A stretch of DNA of 64,000 nucleotides, from contig NZ_JAKRKC020000001.1 of NCBI RefSeq assembly GCF_022664455.2, positions 5,213,001 through 5,277,000 of the forward strand, in the 5' to 3' direction. The first letter of the stretch is position 1, and each line of letters begins with the position of its first letter. This DNA comes from Actinomadura luzonensis (GTDB lineage: Bacteria > Actinomycetota > Actinomycetes > Streptosporangiales > Streptosporangiaceae). This document shows positions 27,901 through 37,400 of this stretch, piece by piece. A program made the position numbers and the translations under genes. Under the pieces are notes generated by a model. That model saw nothing but the letters and a program-made list of their open reading frames with translations, ran no database searches and had not been told where the DNA came from.

Positions 27901-28092
27901 GACTTCTTCGCGCTCGGCGGCCACTCGCTGCTCGTGGTCCGCCTCATCGGCCGGATCGGCGAGGCGTTCGGCGTCGAGCTGCCGCTGCGGCGCTGCTTCG
28001 ACGCCACGACGGTCGAGGAGCAGGCGCTGGCGGTGCTGGAGGAGGGGCTGACGGAGGCCGGCCTGCTGGAACTGCTGGAGGAGGAGCGGTGA
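24988..28092 (+). CDS. NRPS, C-A-PCP, predicted Gly-like
   Basis: A 1034-residue monomodular NRPS. GTG 24988 follows AGAGGAG with normal spacing. The condensation domain (about 8-430) accepts the polyketide-extended chain; its C3 motif is HHAVFDA, with Ala for the usual Gly. A domain about 440-935: LTYAEL, AGGCYLPLD, YTSGSTGRPKG, NFYGPTETTIW, YRTGDLARR, GRLDHQVKIRGVRIE, SGKLDRAAL. Pocket code read by eye against PheA: DILQIGFIWK, very close to the published Gly code DILQLGLIWK. PCP Ser in GGHSLLVV (about 980). The 3' half of the A domain (27265-27790) is almost identical in DNA to that of the next gene. Stop overlaps the next start (GTGA). Confidence 0.92.
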   Translation: MTGMYAFPASFAQERLWFLARLDPGAPAYHINAVMELPERVDPGRCERMLGELVRRHESLRTALAVEDGSLVQLVQVELPVALASTDLRDLPPERAEADFRALALELARRPFALERAPLWRAHLVRMPVGGPRLVFVVHHAVFDARSATNLAAELRELDEAEAEGRPARLPELPVQYADYAAWQREHLAGGVLADQLGHWRERLAGLPTDLGLPADRPRPAVRGHAGAEHHLALPAALVAELEALGRRRGATLFMVLLAGLKALLSRWAGQEDVVVGTPVAGRDLPEFEPVLGMFVNTLVLRTDLGGDPSFGELLDRVRETVLDALDHADVPFDRLVEALQPVRDTSRTPLYQVGFNLLPMSSRGQFPNGTAQLDLNVDVVRTGDGAGVYVEYSTDLFDEGSVARLAGAYRLVLEAAAADPAARLSELPLMTAAERHELLTGWNDTAAPFPERTLHELVAEQAARTPGAVAVRAPDGAELTYAELDARTGELAGRLAAAGVRAGSCVALCLPRGLPQVVALLAVLRAGGCYLPLDAAYPAERLAYLLADSEAALLLTDSALRDRLPPERPPELLLDRLPDRRGGPAPEPPPLSGRPGDLAYLIYTSGSTGRPKGVQVPHRGVVNLVTDVIRRLGGGDVLFMTSLSFDIAALEIFTPLLSGGTLVIAPEDAARTPKELRRAAEGVDLVQLTPSVAGLAAGHLPAGLPRMILGGEPLPLDLAARLLTVTDELWNFYGPTETTIWSTAYRVPHSPATMLIGRPVANTTAYVVDQHLRPVPVGVPGELLLGGAGVTRGYHHRPALTAERFVPDPFGPPGARLYRTGDLARRHPDGTLEYLGRLDHQVKIRGVRIEPDEIAAVLAEHPHVHHAVVTHRPDTPAGPGLVAYTIGTTDETTLRAHLRARLPETMIPAAFVPLTTLPTLPSGKLDRAALPPPRAGTSAGGHVPPRTPMEETIAGIWADLLGRERVGVRDDFFALGGHSLLVVRLIGRIGEAFGVELPLRRCFDATTVEEQALAVLEEGLTEAGLLELLEEER
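27265..27790 (+). repeat. 526-bp near-identical A-domain segment, copy 1
   Basis: Spans A-domain motifs A6 to A10 and matches 30450-30975 with only a handful of differences seen by eye (for example CCGCC/GGCGG near 27620, ATCGGC/ATCAGC near 27646). Third codon positions are almost all C here, unlike the G/C mixture on either side. The identity starts and ends abruptly. Confidence 0.9.
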
Positions 28093-31000
28093 GCGACAAC
28101 GGGGTACGGGCGCGGCTGGCCGGGCTCAGCCCGGAGCGGCGCGCCGCGCTGGAGGCCCGCCTCGCGGGCGCCGGAGCCGCGCGGAGCAGCGGGCCCGCGC
28201 CCGCCGCGGCGGCGCCCGGGGAGCTGTCGGCCGCGCAGCGCCGCCTCTGGGTGGTGGACCAGCTCGACCCGGGCAACCCGGCCTACACCCTGTCGTGGGC
28301 GTACCGGATCACCGGCGACCTGGACGCCGCCGCGCTGGCGACGGCGTTCGACGCGCTGGTGGACCGGCACCCGATCCTCGGGCACGTGATCGAGACCCGG
28401 GACGGCGAGCCGCGTCAGGTGCCCGGCCCGGTGCGGCCCGCGCTGCGCGTGGAGACGATGTCCGCCGCCGCGGCCGACGCCGCCGCCCGCGAGGAGGCCC
28501 GCTTCGCCTTCGACCTGAGCGCCGGCCCGCTGACCAGGGCCCGCCTGCTGCGCGTGGCCGCCGGGGAGCACCGGCTGATCGTGACGCTGCACCACGTCCT
28601 GGCCGACCGCTGGTCGGTGGGGATCCTGTTCCGCGACCTGTTCCGGCTCTACGCCGGCGAGCCGCTGCCCGCGCGGCCGGTGCCGTACGCCGAGCACGTG
28701 GCCCGGCAGCGGGCCGCCCGCTCGCGGGAGCGCGACCTCGCCTACTGGCGGGCCGCCCTCGACGGCCTGCCCGACGTGCTCGACCTGCCCGCCGACCGGC
28801 CGCGCCCGCCGATGCGCTCGAACGCGGGCCGCCGCCTGCTGTTCGAGCTGGACGCCGGGCTCGCCGCCCGGATGCGCGAGCTGGCCGCCGGCGAGCGCGC
28901 CACGCCGTTCATGGTGCTGCTCGCCGCCCTCCAGACGGTGCTGGCCCGCTACACCGGGCAGGGCGACATCCCGATCGGCACGCCGATGTCGCTGCGCCCG
29001 GACCCGGCGCTGGACCAGACCGTCGGCCTGTTCCTCAACACGGTGGTGCTGCGCGGCGACCTGTCCGGCGACCCGTCCTTCACCGAGCTGCTGCGGCGCA
29101 CGCGGGAGCGCGTGCTGGCCGCCTACGACCACGCCGAGCTGCCGTTCGAGACGCTGGTGGAGGAGCTGTCGAGCGGGCGGGACCTGTCGCGCAACCCGCT
29201 GTTCCAGGTGATGCTCGCCTACCAGAACACGCCCGAGCCGCCGCACGGCCTGCCCGGCCTGCGGCTGGAGCGCCTGGACGTGCGGCCCGGCACCGCCATG
29301 TTCGACCTGGACCTCATCGTCGAGGAGCGCGGGGACGGCTCGCTGCTGTGCGTGCTCGACCACGCCACCGACCTGTTCGACGACGACCGGATCGCCCGCC
29401 TGTCCGGGCACCTGCGCACGCTGCTGGCCGCCGCCGTCGCCACGCCGGGCCTGCGGCTGTCGGAGCTGCCGCTCATGGACGCCGCCGAGCTGCGCCGCAC
29501 CCTGGACGCCGGGCAGGGCGCGGCGCTCGCCTGCCCGGAGCGCGGCGTCCACCACCTGGTCGCCGAGCAGGCCGCCCGCACGCCGGACGCGACCGCCGTG
29601 GAGGGCGAGGACGGCACGGCGCTGACGTACGCCGAGCTGGAGTCCCGGGCGTCGGCGCTGGCCGCCCGGCTGCGCGCCCTCGGCGCCGGCCAGGAGACCC
29701 GGGTCGCGGTCTGCCTGCCCCGCTCCCCCGACGTGGTGGTGGCGCTGCTGGCCGTGCTCAAGGCGGGCGGCTGCTACGTGCCGCTGGACCCCGGCTACCC
29801 GCCGGACCGGCTGGCGCGGCTCGTCACCGACTCGGGCGCGGCCCTGGCGGTCACCGTCGCCGCGCTGCGCGACCGGCTGCCGGCCGCCGCGCGCCCGCTG
29901 CTGCTCGACGAGCCGGCGGACGCGGCAGCCCCGATGCCGGAGCCCGCCTTCCGCCCGGACCAGGCCGCGTACCTGATCTACACCTCGGGCTCGACCGGCC
30001 GGGCCAAGGGCGTGGTGGTGCCGCACCGGGGGCTGGTCAGCCTGCTGGCGGACGTGCGCGAGCGGCCCGGCCTGGCGCCGGGGGCGCGGTTCCTGTTCCT
30101 GACGTCGGTGTCGTTCGACATCGCGATGATCGAGATCTTCGGGCCGCTGGTCAGCGGCGGGACGGTCGTCCTCGGCTCGGCCGGCGCGGTCGAGCGGGTC
30201 CACGACCTGGTCAGGGGCGGAGGGCTGCACACCGTGCAGGCCACGCCGTCCGTCCTGGAGGGGCTGCTGCCGGCGCTGGCCCACGGGGTGCCCCGGGTGA
30301 TCAGCACCGGCGAGGCGCTGCCCGGCCCGCTCGCCGCCCGCCTGCTCGCGGTGACCGGGGAGCTGTGGGACCTGTACGGCCCCACCGAGACCACGGTGTG
30401 GTCCACCCGGCGGCGCGTCACCGACGGGCGGGGCGGCTCGATCGGCGAACCGGTGGCGAACACGACGGCGTACGTGGTGGACCAGCACCTGCGGCCCGTC
30501 CCCGTCGGCGTGCCCGGCGAACTCCTGCTCGGCGGCGCCGGCGTCACCCGCGGCTACCACCACCGCCCCGCCCTCACCGCCGAACGCTTCGTCCCCGACC
30601 CCTTCGGACCACCCGGCGCCCGCCTCTACCGCACCGGCGACCTCGCCCGCCGCCACCCCGACGGCACCCTCGAATACCTCGGCCGCCTCGACCACCAAGT
30701 CAAGATCCGCGGCGTCCGCATCGAACCCGACGAGATCGCCGCCGTCCTCGCCGAACACCCCCACGTCCACCACGCCGTCGTCACCCACCGCCCCGACACC
30801 CCCGGCGGACCCGGCCTCGTCGCCTACACCATCAGCACCACCGACGAGACCACCCTGCGCGCCCACCTCCGCGCCCGCCTGCCCGAAACCATGATCCCCG
30901 CCGCCTTCGTCCCCCTCACCACCCTCCCCACCCTCCCCAGCGGCAAGCTCGACCGCGCCGCACTCCCCCCGCCGCCGACGACGGCCGCCACCGGCGAGCG

Positions 31001-34000
31001 GGTGCCACCGCGCACGCCCGCCGAGCACGTCCTGCACGCGCTCTGGGCCGAGCTGCTCGGCCGCGACGACTTCGGCGTCGAGGACGACTTCTTCGCGCTC
31101 GGCGGCCACTCGCTGCTGGCGATGCGGCTGGTGGTCCGGCTCAGGGAGGCGCACGGCGCGGAGGTGACGCTGCGCCGCTGCTTCGCCACGCCGACCATCG
31201 CGGCCCTCGCCCCGCTCGTCCCCGACCGGCGCGACGCGGTGCGGCCGATCCCGCGCGCCCCCGCCGGGCCGGTGCGGCCCTCGCACGCGCAGGCCCGGCT
31301 GTGGTTCCTCGACCAGCTCGACCCCGGCGACCCGGCGTACAACGTGGCCTGGGGCGAGCGGCTGACCGGCCCGCTGGACGTGGCCGCGCTGGCCGCCGCG
31401 TTCGACGACCTGGTGGACCGGCACGACGCCCTGCGCCTGGTCGTCGCGGCCGACGACGACGGCGAGCCCGTGCTGCGCGAGGGCGCCCAGCGGCCGCGGC
31501 TCGCCGTGCGGACCGGCCGGGACGTGGGACGGGAGGAGGCGCGGCACCGCTTCGACCTGGCGGCCGGGCCGCTCGCCCGCGCCGCGCTGGTCCGGCGCGG
31601 CCCCGCCGAGCACGAGCTGTACCTCACCCTGCACCACGTCGTCGCCGACCGGTGGAGCCTGTCGATCCTGCTGCGCGACCTGATGGAGCTGTACCGGGCC
31701 CGCGTCACCGGCGCCGCGCCCGCCCTGCCCGCGCTCGCCGCCCGCTACCGGGACTTCGCCGCCTGGCACCGGGAGCGGGCCGGCGGGCGGGCGGCGGACC
31801 TCGCGTACTGGAAGGACGCGCTCGCCGGCCTGCCCGCCACCCTCGACCTGCCCGCCGACCGGCGCCGCCAGGGGCGGGCGGCCACGGCGGGGCGGCGGCT
31901 GACGTTCCCGATCGACGCCGCGACGACGGCGGCGGTGCACGCGCTGGCGCTGGAGCGGCAGGTCACGCCGTTCATGGTGCTGCTGGCCGCCCTGCAGGCG
32001 GTGCTGGCCCGCTACACCGGGCGCGCCGACATCCCCGTCGGCACCCCGGTCTCCGGCCGCGCCCACCCGGACGTGGAGGAGCTGGCCGGGCTGTTCCTCA
32101 ACACGCTCGTGCTGCGCGGCGACCTGTCCGGCGAGCCGTCCTTCGCCGAGCTGCTGGCGCGCACCCGCGAACGGGTGCTGGACGCGCACGACCACGCCGA
32201 GCTGCCGTTCGAGGTGCTGGTGCAGGAGCTGGCCGAGGAGCGCGACCTGACCCGCAACCCGCTGTTCCAGGTGATGCTCGCCTACCAGAACGTGCCGCCG
32301 GCGCCGCCGGACGCGGCGGGCGTCGCCCTCCGCACCCTCGACGTCGACCCGGGCGTGACGCAGGCGGACCTGCACCTGGTGATCGAGGAGTCCGGCGACG
32401 GGCTGACGGGCGTCCTGCACTACGCGACGGACCTGTTCGACCACGACCGCATGGAGCGCTTCGCCGGCCACCTGCGCGCGCTCCTCGCCGCCGCCCTGGC
32501 CGAGCCGGAGCGGCCGGTCGCCGACCTGCCGCTGCTCACCCCCGCCGAGCTGGACGTCATCCGCCGCGCCAACGACACCGCCGCCCCCGCGTCCGACGCG
32601 ACCCTGGCCGGGCTCGTCGCGGCGCGGGCCGCCCGCACCCCGGACGCGCCCGCCCTGCGCGGCGAGGGCCCCTGGCTCACCTACGCCGAGTTCGCCGCCC
32701 GGGTGAACCGCCTGGCCAGGCGGCTGCGCGCGCTCGGGGCCGGGCCGGGCGAGGTCGTCGGGGTGTGCCTGGAGCGCGGGCCCGACCTGGTGGTCGCCGT
32801 GCACGCGGTGGTCGCCGCCGGCGCGGCGTACCTGCCGCTGGAGCCCGACCATCCGGCCGCCCGGCTGGCGGGCATGGCGGCCGACGCCGGCGCGCGGCTG
32901 ACCGTCTCCGCCGGGCGGTTCGCCGACCGGCTGCCTCCCGTCCCGGCGGTGCTGCTCGACCGCGACGCCGGGGACATCGCCGCCGAGGACGCCGCGCCGC
33001 CCGGCGGCCCGCCGCACCCCGACGACCTGGCGTACGTCATCTTCACCTCGGGCTCGACCGGCCGCCCCAAGGGCGTCGGCGTCTCCCACCGGGCCATCGT
33101 CAACCGGCTGGCCTGGATGCAGGACGCCTTCCGGCTGACCGGCGACGACCGGGTGCTGCACAAGACGCCGTTCTCGTTCGACGTGTCGGTGTGGGAGCTG
33201 TTCTGGCCGCTCACGGCGGGCGCGGGGCTGGTGGTCGCGCGGCACGGCGGGCACGCCGACCCCGCCTACCTGGCCGCCGTGCTGGAGCGGGAGTCGATCA
33301 CCACCGTGCACTTCGTGCCGTCCATGCTGGACGCCTTCCTGTCCGAGCCGGGGCTCGGCGGGCGGCTCGGCGCGCTCCGCACCGTGGTCTGCTCGGGGGA
33401 GGCGCTGGGCGCGGGCCTCGCCGCCCGCTTCGCCGCCGCGCTGCCCGGCGCGGGCCTGCACAACCTGTACGGGCCGACCGAGGCGGCCGTGGACGTGTCG
33501 TGGCACGCGTGCCGGCCGGGCGAGGACCCGGTGCCGATCGGCCGGCCGGTGCCCGGCACCCGGCTGGAGATCCTCGACGAGCGGATGCACCGCGTCCCCG
33601 TCGGGGTGCCCGGCGGCCTGTGGATCGGCGGCGTGCAGCTCGCCCGCGGCTACGCCGCCCGTCCCGCGCTGACGGCCGAACGGTTCGTCCCCGACCCGTA
33701 TGGATCTGTTGGCGGCCGGCTGTACGACACCGGCGACCTGGCGCGCTGGCGGCCGGACGGCGAGATCGAGTACCTGGGGCGGTCCGACCACCAGGTCAAG
33801 ATCCGCGGCATGCGGGTGGAGCCCGGCGAGGTGGAGGCGGCCCTGGCGGCCCTGCCGGGGGTGCGCGCGGCGGCCGTCCGCGCCCTCGCCGACGGCGCCG
33901 GCCTGCGCCTGGCCGGCTACGTCGTCCCGGAGGAGGGCGCCGGCGGGCCGGGCGCGGCGCAGGAGTGGGAGCGGCTGCTGCGCGACCGGCTGCCCGCCCA

Positions 34001-34424
34001 CCTGGTGCCCGCGACCTGGACCGTGCTCGCCGAGCTGCCGCTCAACCGCAGCGGCAAGCTGGACCGCGACGCCCTGCCCGACCCCAGGGCCGCCGGGCCG
34101 CGGGCGCACGCCGAGCCCGAAGGGGCGGCCGAGCGGGCCGTCGCGGACGCCTGGCGCGGGGTGCTGGGGCTGGAGCGGGTCTCGGCCCACGACAACTTCT
34201 TCGCCGTCGGCGGCGACTCCATCCGCAGCCTCAAGGTGGTCGCCCGGCTGCGCGCGGCCGGCTACGCGGTGCGGCTGGAGCAGCTCTTCCGCCACCAGAC
34301 CGTCCGGGAGCTGGCCGGCCGGCTCCTGCCGGAGGCGGCGGCCGCGCCCGAGGCGCAGGAGCGGCCGTTCGGCCTGCTCGACCCCGAGGACCTGGCACGA
34401 CTGCTGGAAGGCGAGGCGCGATGA
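28089..34424 (+). CDS. NRPS, C-A-PCP-C-A-PCP, predicted Gly/Ala-like then Ser
   Basis: A 2111-residue dimodular NRPS starting at GTG 28089 within the previous stop. Residues 1-40 (ARLAGLSPERRAALEARLAG) may be a docking helix. C1 about 45-470 and C2 about 1060-1490 carry HHVLADR and HHVVADR (Arg instead of Gly after Asp). A1 about 480-970: SVSFDIAMIEIF, LYGPTETTVW, code DIIQITLVWK by eye, Gly/Ala-like. A2 about 1495-2000: FSFDVSVWELFW, VVCSGEAL, NLYGPTEAAVDV, code DVWHVSLVDK, a clear Ser code. PCP Ser residues in GGHSLLAM (about 1007) and GGDSIRSL (about 2043). The segment 30450-30975 is the second copy of the 526-bp repeat. The C-terminal tail (GLLDPEDLARLLEGEAR) looks like a docking element. 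Stop overlaps the next ATG (ATGA). Confidence 0.93.
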   Translation: MSDNGVRARLAGLSPERRAALEARLAGAGAARSSGPAPAAAAPGELSAAQRRLWVVDQLDPGNPAYTLSWAYRITGDLDAAALATAFDALVDRHPILGHVIETRDGEPRQVPGPVRPALRVETMSAAAADAAAREEARFAFDLSAGPLTRARLLRVAAGEHRLIVTLHHVLADRWSVGILFRDLFRLYAGEPLPARPVPYAEHVARQRAARSRERDLAYWRAALDGLPDVLDLPADRPRPPMRSNAGRRLLFELDAGLAARMRELAAGERATPFMVLLAALQTVLARYTGQGDIPIGTPMSLRPDPALDQTVGLFLNTVVLRGDLSGDPSFTELLRRTRERVLAAYDHAELPFETLVEELSSGRDLSRNPLFQVMLAYQNTPEPPHGLPGLRLERLDVRPGTAMFDLDLIVEERGDGSLLCVLDHATDLFDDDRIARLSGHLRTLLAAAVATPGLRLSELPLMDAAELRRTLDAGQGAALACPERGVHHLVAEQAARTPDATAVEGEDGTALTYAELESRASALAARLRALGAGQETRVAVCLPRSPDVVVALLAVLKAGGCYVPLDPGYPPDRLARLVTDSGAALAVTVAALRDRLPAAARPLLLDEPADAAAPMPEPAFRPDQAAYLIYTSGSTGRAKGVVVPHRGLVSLLADVRERPGLAPGARFLFLTSVSFDIAMIEIFGPLVSGGTVVLGSAGAVERVHDLVRGGGLHTVQATPSVLEGLLPALAHGVPRVISTGEALPGPLAARLLAVTGELWDLYGPTETTVWSTRRRVTDGRGGSIGEPVANTTAYVVDQHLRPVPVGVPGELLLGGAGVTRGYHHRPALTAERFVPDPFGPPGARLYRTGDLARRHPDGTLEYLGRLDHQVKIRGVRIEPDEIAAVLAEHPHVHHAVVTHRPDTPGGPGLVAYTISTTDETTLRAHLRARLPETMIPAAFVPLTTLPTLPSGKLDRAALPPPPTTAATGERVPPRTPAEHVLHALWAELLGRDDFGVEDDFFALGGHSLLAMRLVVRLREAHGAEVTLRRCFATPTIAALAPLVPDRRDAVRPIPRAPAGPVRPSHAQARLWFLDQLDPGDPAYNVAWGERLTGPLDVAALAAAFDDLVDRHDALRLVVAADDDGEPVLREGAQRPRLAVRTGRDVGREEARHRFDLAAGPLARAALVRRGPAEHELYLTLHHVVADRWSLSILLRDLMELYRARVTGAAPALPALAARYRDFAAWHRERAGGRAADLAYWKDALAGLPATLDLPADRRRQGRAATAGRRLTFPIDAATTAAVHALALERQVTPFMVLLAALQAVLARYTGRADIPVGTPVSGRAHPDVEELAGLFLNTLVLRGDLSGEPSFAELLARTRERVLDAHDHAELPFEVLVQELAEERDLTRNPLFQVMLAYQNVPPAPPDAAGVALRTLDVDPGVTQADLHLVIEESGDGLTGVLHYATDLFDHDRMERFAGHLRALLAAALAEPERPVADLPLLTPAELDVIRRANDTAAPASDATLAGLVAARAARTPDAPALRGEGPWLTYAEFAARVNRLARRLRALGAGPGEVVGVCLERGPDLVVAVHAVVAAGAAYLPLEPDHPAARLAGMAADAGARLTVSAGRFADRLPPVPAVLLDRDAGDIAAEDAAPPGGPPHPDDLAYVIFTSGSTGRPKGVGVSHRAIVNRLAWMQDAFRLTGDDRVLHKTPFSFDVSVWELFWPLTAGAGLVVARHGGHADPAYLAAVLERESITTVHFVPSMLDAFLSEPGLGGRLGALRTVVCSGEALGAGLAARFAAALPGAGLHNLYGPTEAAVDVSWHACRPGEDPVPIGRPVPGTRLEILDERMHRVPVGVPGGLWIGGVQLARGYAARPALTAERFVPDPYGSVGGRLYDTGDLARWRPDGEIEYLGRSDHQVKIRGMRVEPGEVEAALAALPGVRAAAVRALADGAGLRLAGYVVPEEGAGGPGAAQEWERLLRDRLPAHLVPATWTVLAELPLNRSGKLDRDALPDPRAAGPRAHAEPEGAAERAVADAWRGVLGLERVSAHDNFFAVGGDSIRSLKVVARLRAAGYAVRLEQLFRHQTVRELAGRLLPEAAAAPEAQERPFGLLDPEDLARLLEGEAR
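30450..30975 (+). repeat. 526-bp near-identical A-domain segment, copy 2
   Basis: Second copy of 27265-27790, offset 3185 bases, covering motifs A6-A10 of the first A domain of this gene. Flanking sequence (substrate-binding part upstream, PCP downstream) diverges at once. Confidence 0.9.
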
Positions 34425-37400
34425 CCGTCACGACGGGAACGACCGCGGGGGCCGCGCGCGGCCTGGAGGACGCCTATCCTCTGGCCGCGCTGCAGGCGGG
34501 CATGCTCTACCACAGCGCGTACGAGCCGGACGCGGTCACCTACCACGACCTGACCACGATCACCCTGCGCGGCCGGTTCGACGCCGGCGCGTTCACGGCG
34601 GCGCTGGCCGAGGTGACCGCCCGGCACCCGGTCCTGCGCACCTCGATCGACCTGACCGGGTTCAAGGAGCCGCTGCAGCTCGTGCACCGGACGGCCACGC
34701 TGCCGCTGGAGGTGACGGACCTGTCCGGCGACCCGGCGGCCGGGCGACGGCTGGCCGCGTGGTCGGAGGCGGAGAAGCGGCGGCCGTTCGACTGGGCGTC
34801 GCCGCCGCTGGCCCGCGCGCACGTGCACGTGCTGCCCGGCGAGCTGTTCGCGTTCAGCCTGAGCTTCCACCACGCCATCCTCGACGGGTGGAGCGTCGCC
34901 GCCCTGGTCACCGAGCTGCTGCGGCGCTACCACGGGCACCTCACCGGCGACCCGCTGCCGGTCGTCCCGCCCGGCGCGGCCTTCCGCGAGCTGGTGGCCG
35001 CCGAGCGCGCCGCCGTGGCCGCGCCGGAGACGCGCGGCTTCTGGCAGGCCCGCGTGGCCGACGCCCCCGGCACCCGGCTGCCCCGGCTGCCGGGCCCGCA
35101 CGGCGAGCCGGGGGCCGAGGTGCTGCGCCTGCCGCTGGCGGCGGGCCTCGTGGACCGGCTCGGCGCGGCGGCGCGGCGGGTGGCGGTGCCGCTGCGCACC
35201 CTGCTGCTGGCCGCCCACCTGCGCGTGCTCGCCCTGGTCACCGGCGAGCGCGAGGTGATGACCGGCCTGGTCACGCACAGCCGCCCGGAGAGCGAGGCCG
35301 GCGAGGAGGTGCTCGGCCTGTTCCTCAACACCGTGCCGCTGCGCCTCGACGTCGCCGCCGCCACGTGGGGCGAGCTGGCGCGCGAGGTGTTCGAGGCGGA
35401 GCTGGCGCTGCTGCCGCACCGGCGCTACCCGCTGTTCGAGATCCAGCGGGCCGCCGGCCGCTCGCCGCTGCTGGACGTGCTGTTCGACTTCCGCGACTTC
35501 CACGTCTACCAGGGGCTGCCCGGCGTCGAGATCGTCGGGCAGGAGTTCTTCGAGCAGACCGACGTGCCGTTCGCCGCCGCGTTCGGCCGCTCCCGCGAGC
35601 ACGGCGGCTTCGACCTGACCCTCACCTACGACCGGGCCCAGTTCGGCGCGGAGCAGGTGGCGCGGATCGGCGAGCTCTACCTGACCGCGCTCGGCCAGGC
35701 CGCCGACCCGGACGCCGACCCGCGTCCCGCCGATCCGTACCTGGCCCGCGACGCCGCCGCGATCGACGGCTGGAACGCCACCGCCCGGCCCTACCCGGAC
35801 GCCGCCCTGCACGAGCTGATCGGCGAGCAGGCCGCGCGCACCCCGGACGCGCCCGCCGTCTGCTACGGCGGGACCTGGATCGGCTACGGCGAGCTGGCCC
35901 GGCGGGCCGCCGAGGTGACCGGCCGGCTCACCGCCGCCGGCGTCCGGCCCGGCGACGTGGCCGGGGTGTTCCTCGACCGCGGGCCCGACCTGCTGCCCGC
36001 CCTGCTCGGCGTGCTCGGCGCCGGGGCGGCGTACCTGCCGCTGGAGCCCGGCCTGCCGCCGGAGCGGCTGGCGTACATGATCGAGGACGCGGGGGCGCGC
36101 ACGGTGCTCACCACCACGGCGCTGGCGGCGGCGCTGCCGGGCGGCGTCGCCCTGCCTGTCGACGGGCCCCTCCCTGCTGCCGTGGGCGCGCCGCGGCGCG
36201 TGCACCCCGACGCGCTCGCGTACGTCATCTACACCTCGGGCTCCACCGGCCGCCCCAAGGGCGTCGGCGTCTCCCACCGCGCCATCGTCAACCGGCTGCG
36301 CTGGATGCAGGAGGCGTTCGGGCTGGAGGCCGGCGAGCGGGTGCTGCACAAGACGCCGCTGTCGTTCGACGTGTCGGTGTGGGAGCTGTTCTGGCCGCTC
36401 ACGGTCGGCGCCGGGCTGGTGGTCGCCGAGCCGGGCGCGCACCGCGACGGCGCCCGGCTGGCCCGCCTCGCCGAGGCGCACGGCGTCACCACCGCGCACT
36501 TCGTGCCGTCCATGCTGGAGCTGTTCCTCGACGAGCCCCGCCTGCCGGCGCTGCGCCGGCTCATCTGCTCGGGCGAGGCGCTGAGCGCCGAGCTGGCCGC
36601 CCGCTGCCACGACCGCCTCCCCCACACCGAGCTGCACAACCTGTACGGCCCGACGGAGGCGGCCGTGGACGTCACCTGGCACCCCTGCGAGCCGGGCGAG
36701 CCGCTGATCCCCATCGGCCGGCCCGTCGCCAACACCCGCCTGGAGGTCCTCGACGCCGACGGCCGACGGGTCCCCGTCGGCACCCCCGGCGAGCTGTGCC
36801 TCGGCGGCGTCCAGCTCGCCCGCGGGTACGCCGGCCGGCCCGCGCTCACCGCCGAGCGGTTCGTGCCCGACCCGTACGGCCCGCCCGGCGCCCGCCTCTA
36901 CCGCACCGGCGACGTCGCCCGCTGGCTGCCCGGCGGCGAGGTGCAGTACCTCGGCAGGACCGACTTCCAGGTCAAGATCCGCGGCCAGCGGGTCGAGCTG
37001 GGCGAGATCGAGGCGCTGCTCGCCGCCGAGCCCGCCGTCCGGGCCGCCGTCGTCGTGCTGCGCGGCGAACGGCTCGTCGGCTACGTCGTGCCCGAGGGCG
37101 ACCGGCTGCCCGACCTCGCCCCGGCGCTCCGCAGGCGGCTGCCCGACCACATGGTGCCGGCCACCTGGGTCCGGCTGGACGCGCTGCCCGTCACCGCCAA
37201 CGGCAAGCTCGACCGGGCCGCGCTGCCCGAGCCCGGCGACGCGGGGCGGGCGCCGTACCTGCCGCCGCGCGACCCGTTCGAGGCCAGGCTCGCCACGCTG
37301 TGGGAGGAGACGCTCGGCGTGGAGTCCGTCGGCGTGCACGACGACTTCTTCGCCCTCGGCGGGCACTCCCTGCTGGCGTTGCGGCTCACCATGCGGCTGC

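Noticed and set aside
18674..34295. Very long open frames on the - strand opposite the NRPS/PKS genes
   Set aside because: They result from extreme GC and third-position bias; the translations are Arg/Gly/Ala/Val-rich low-complexity strings with no domain, while the + strand has complete catalytic motifs.
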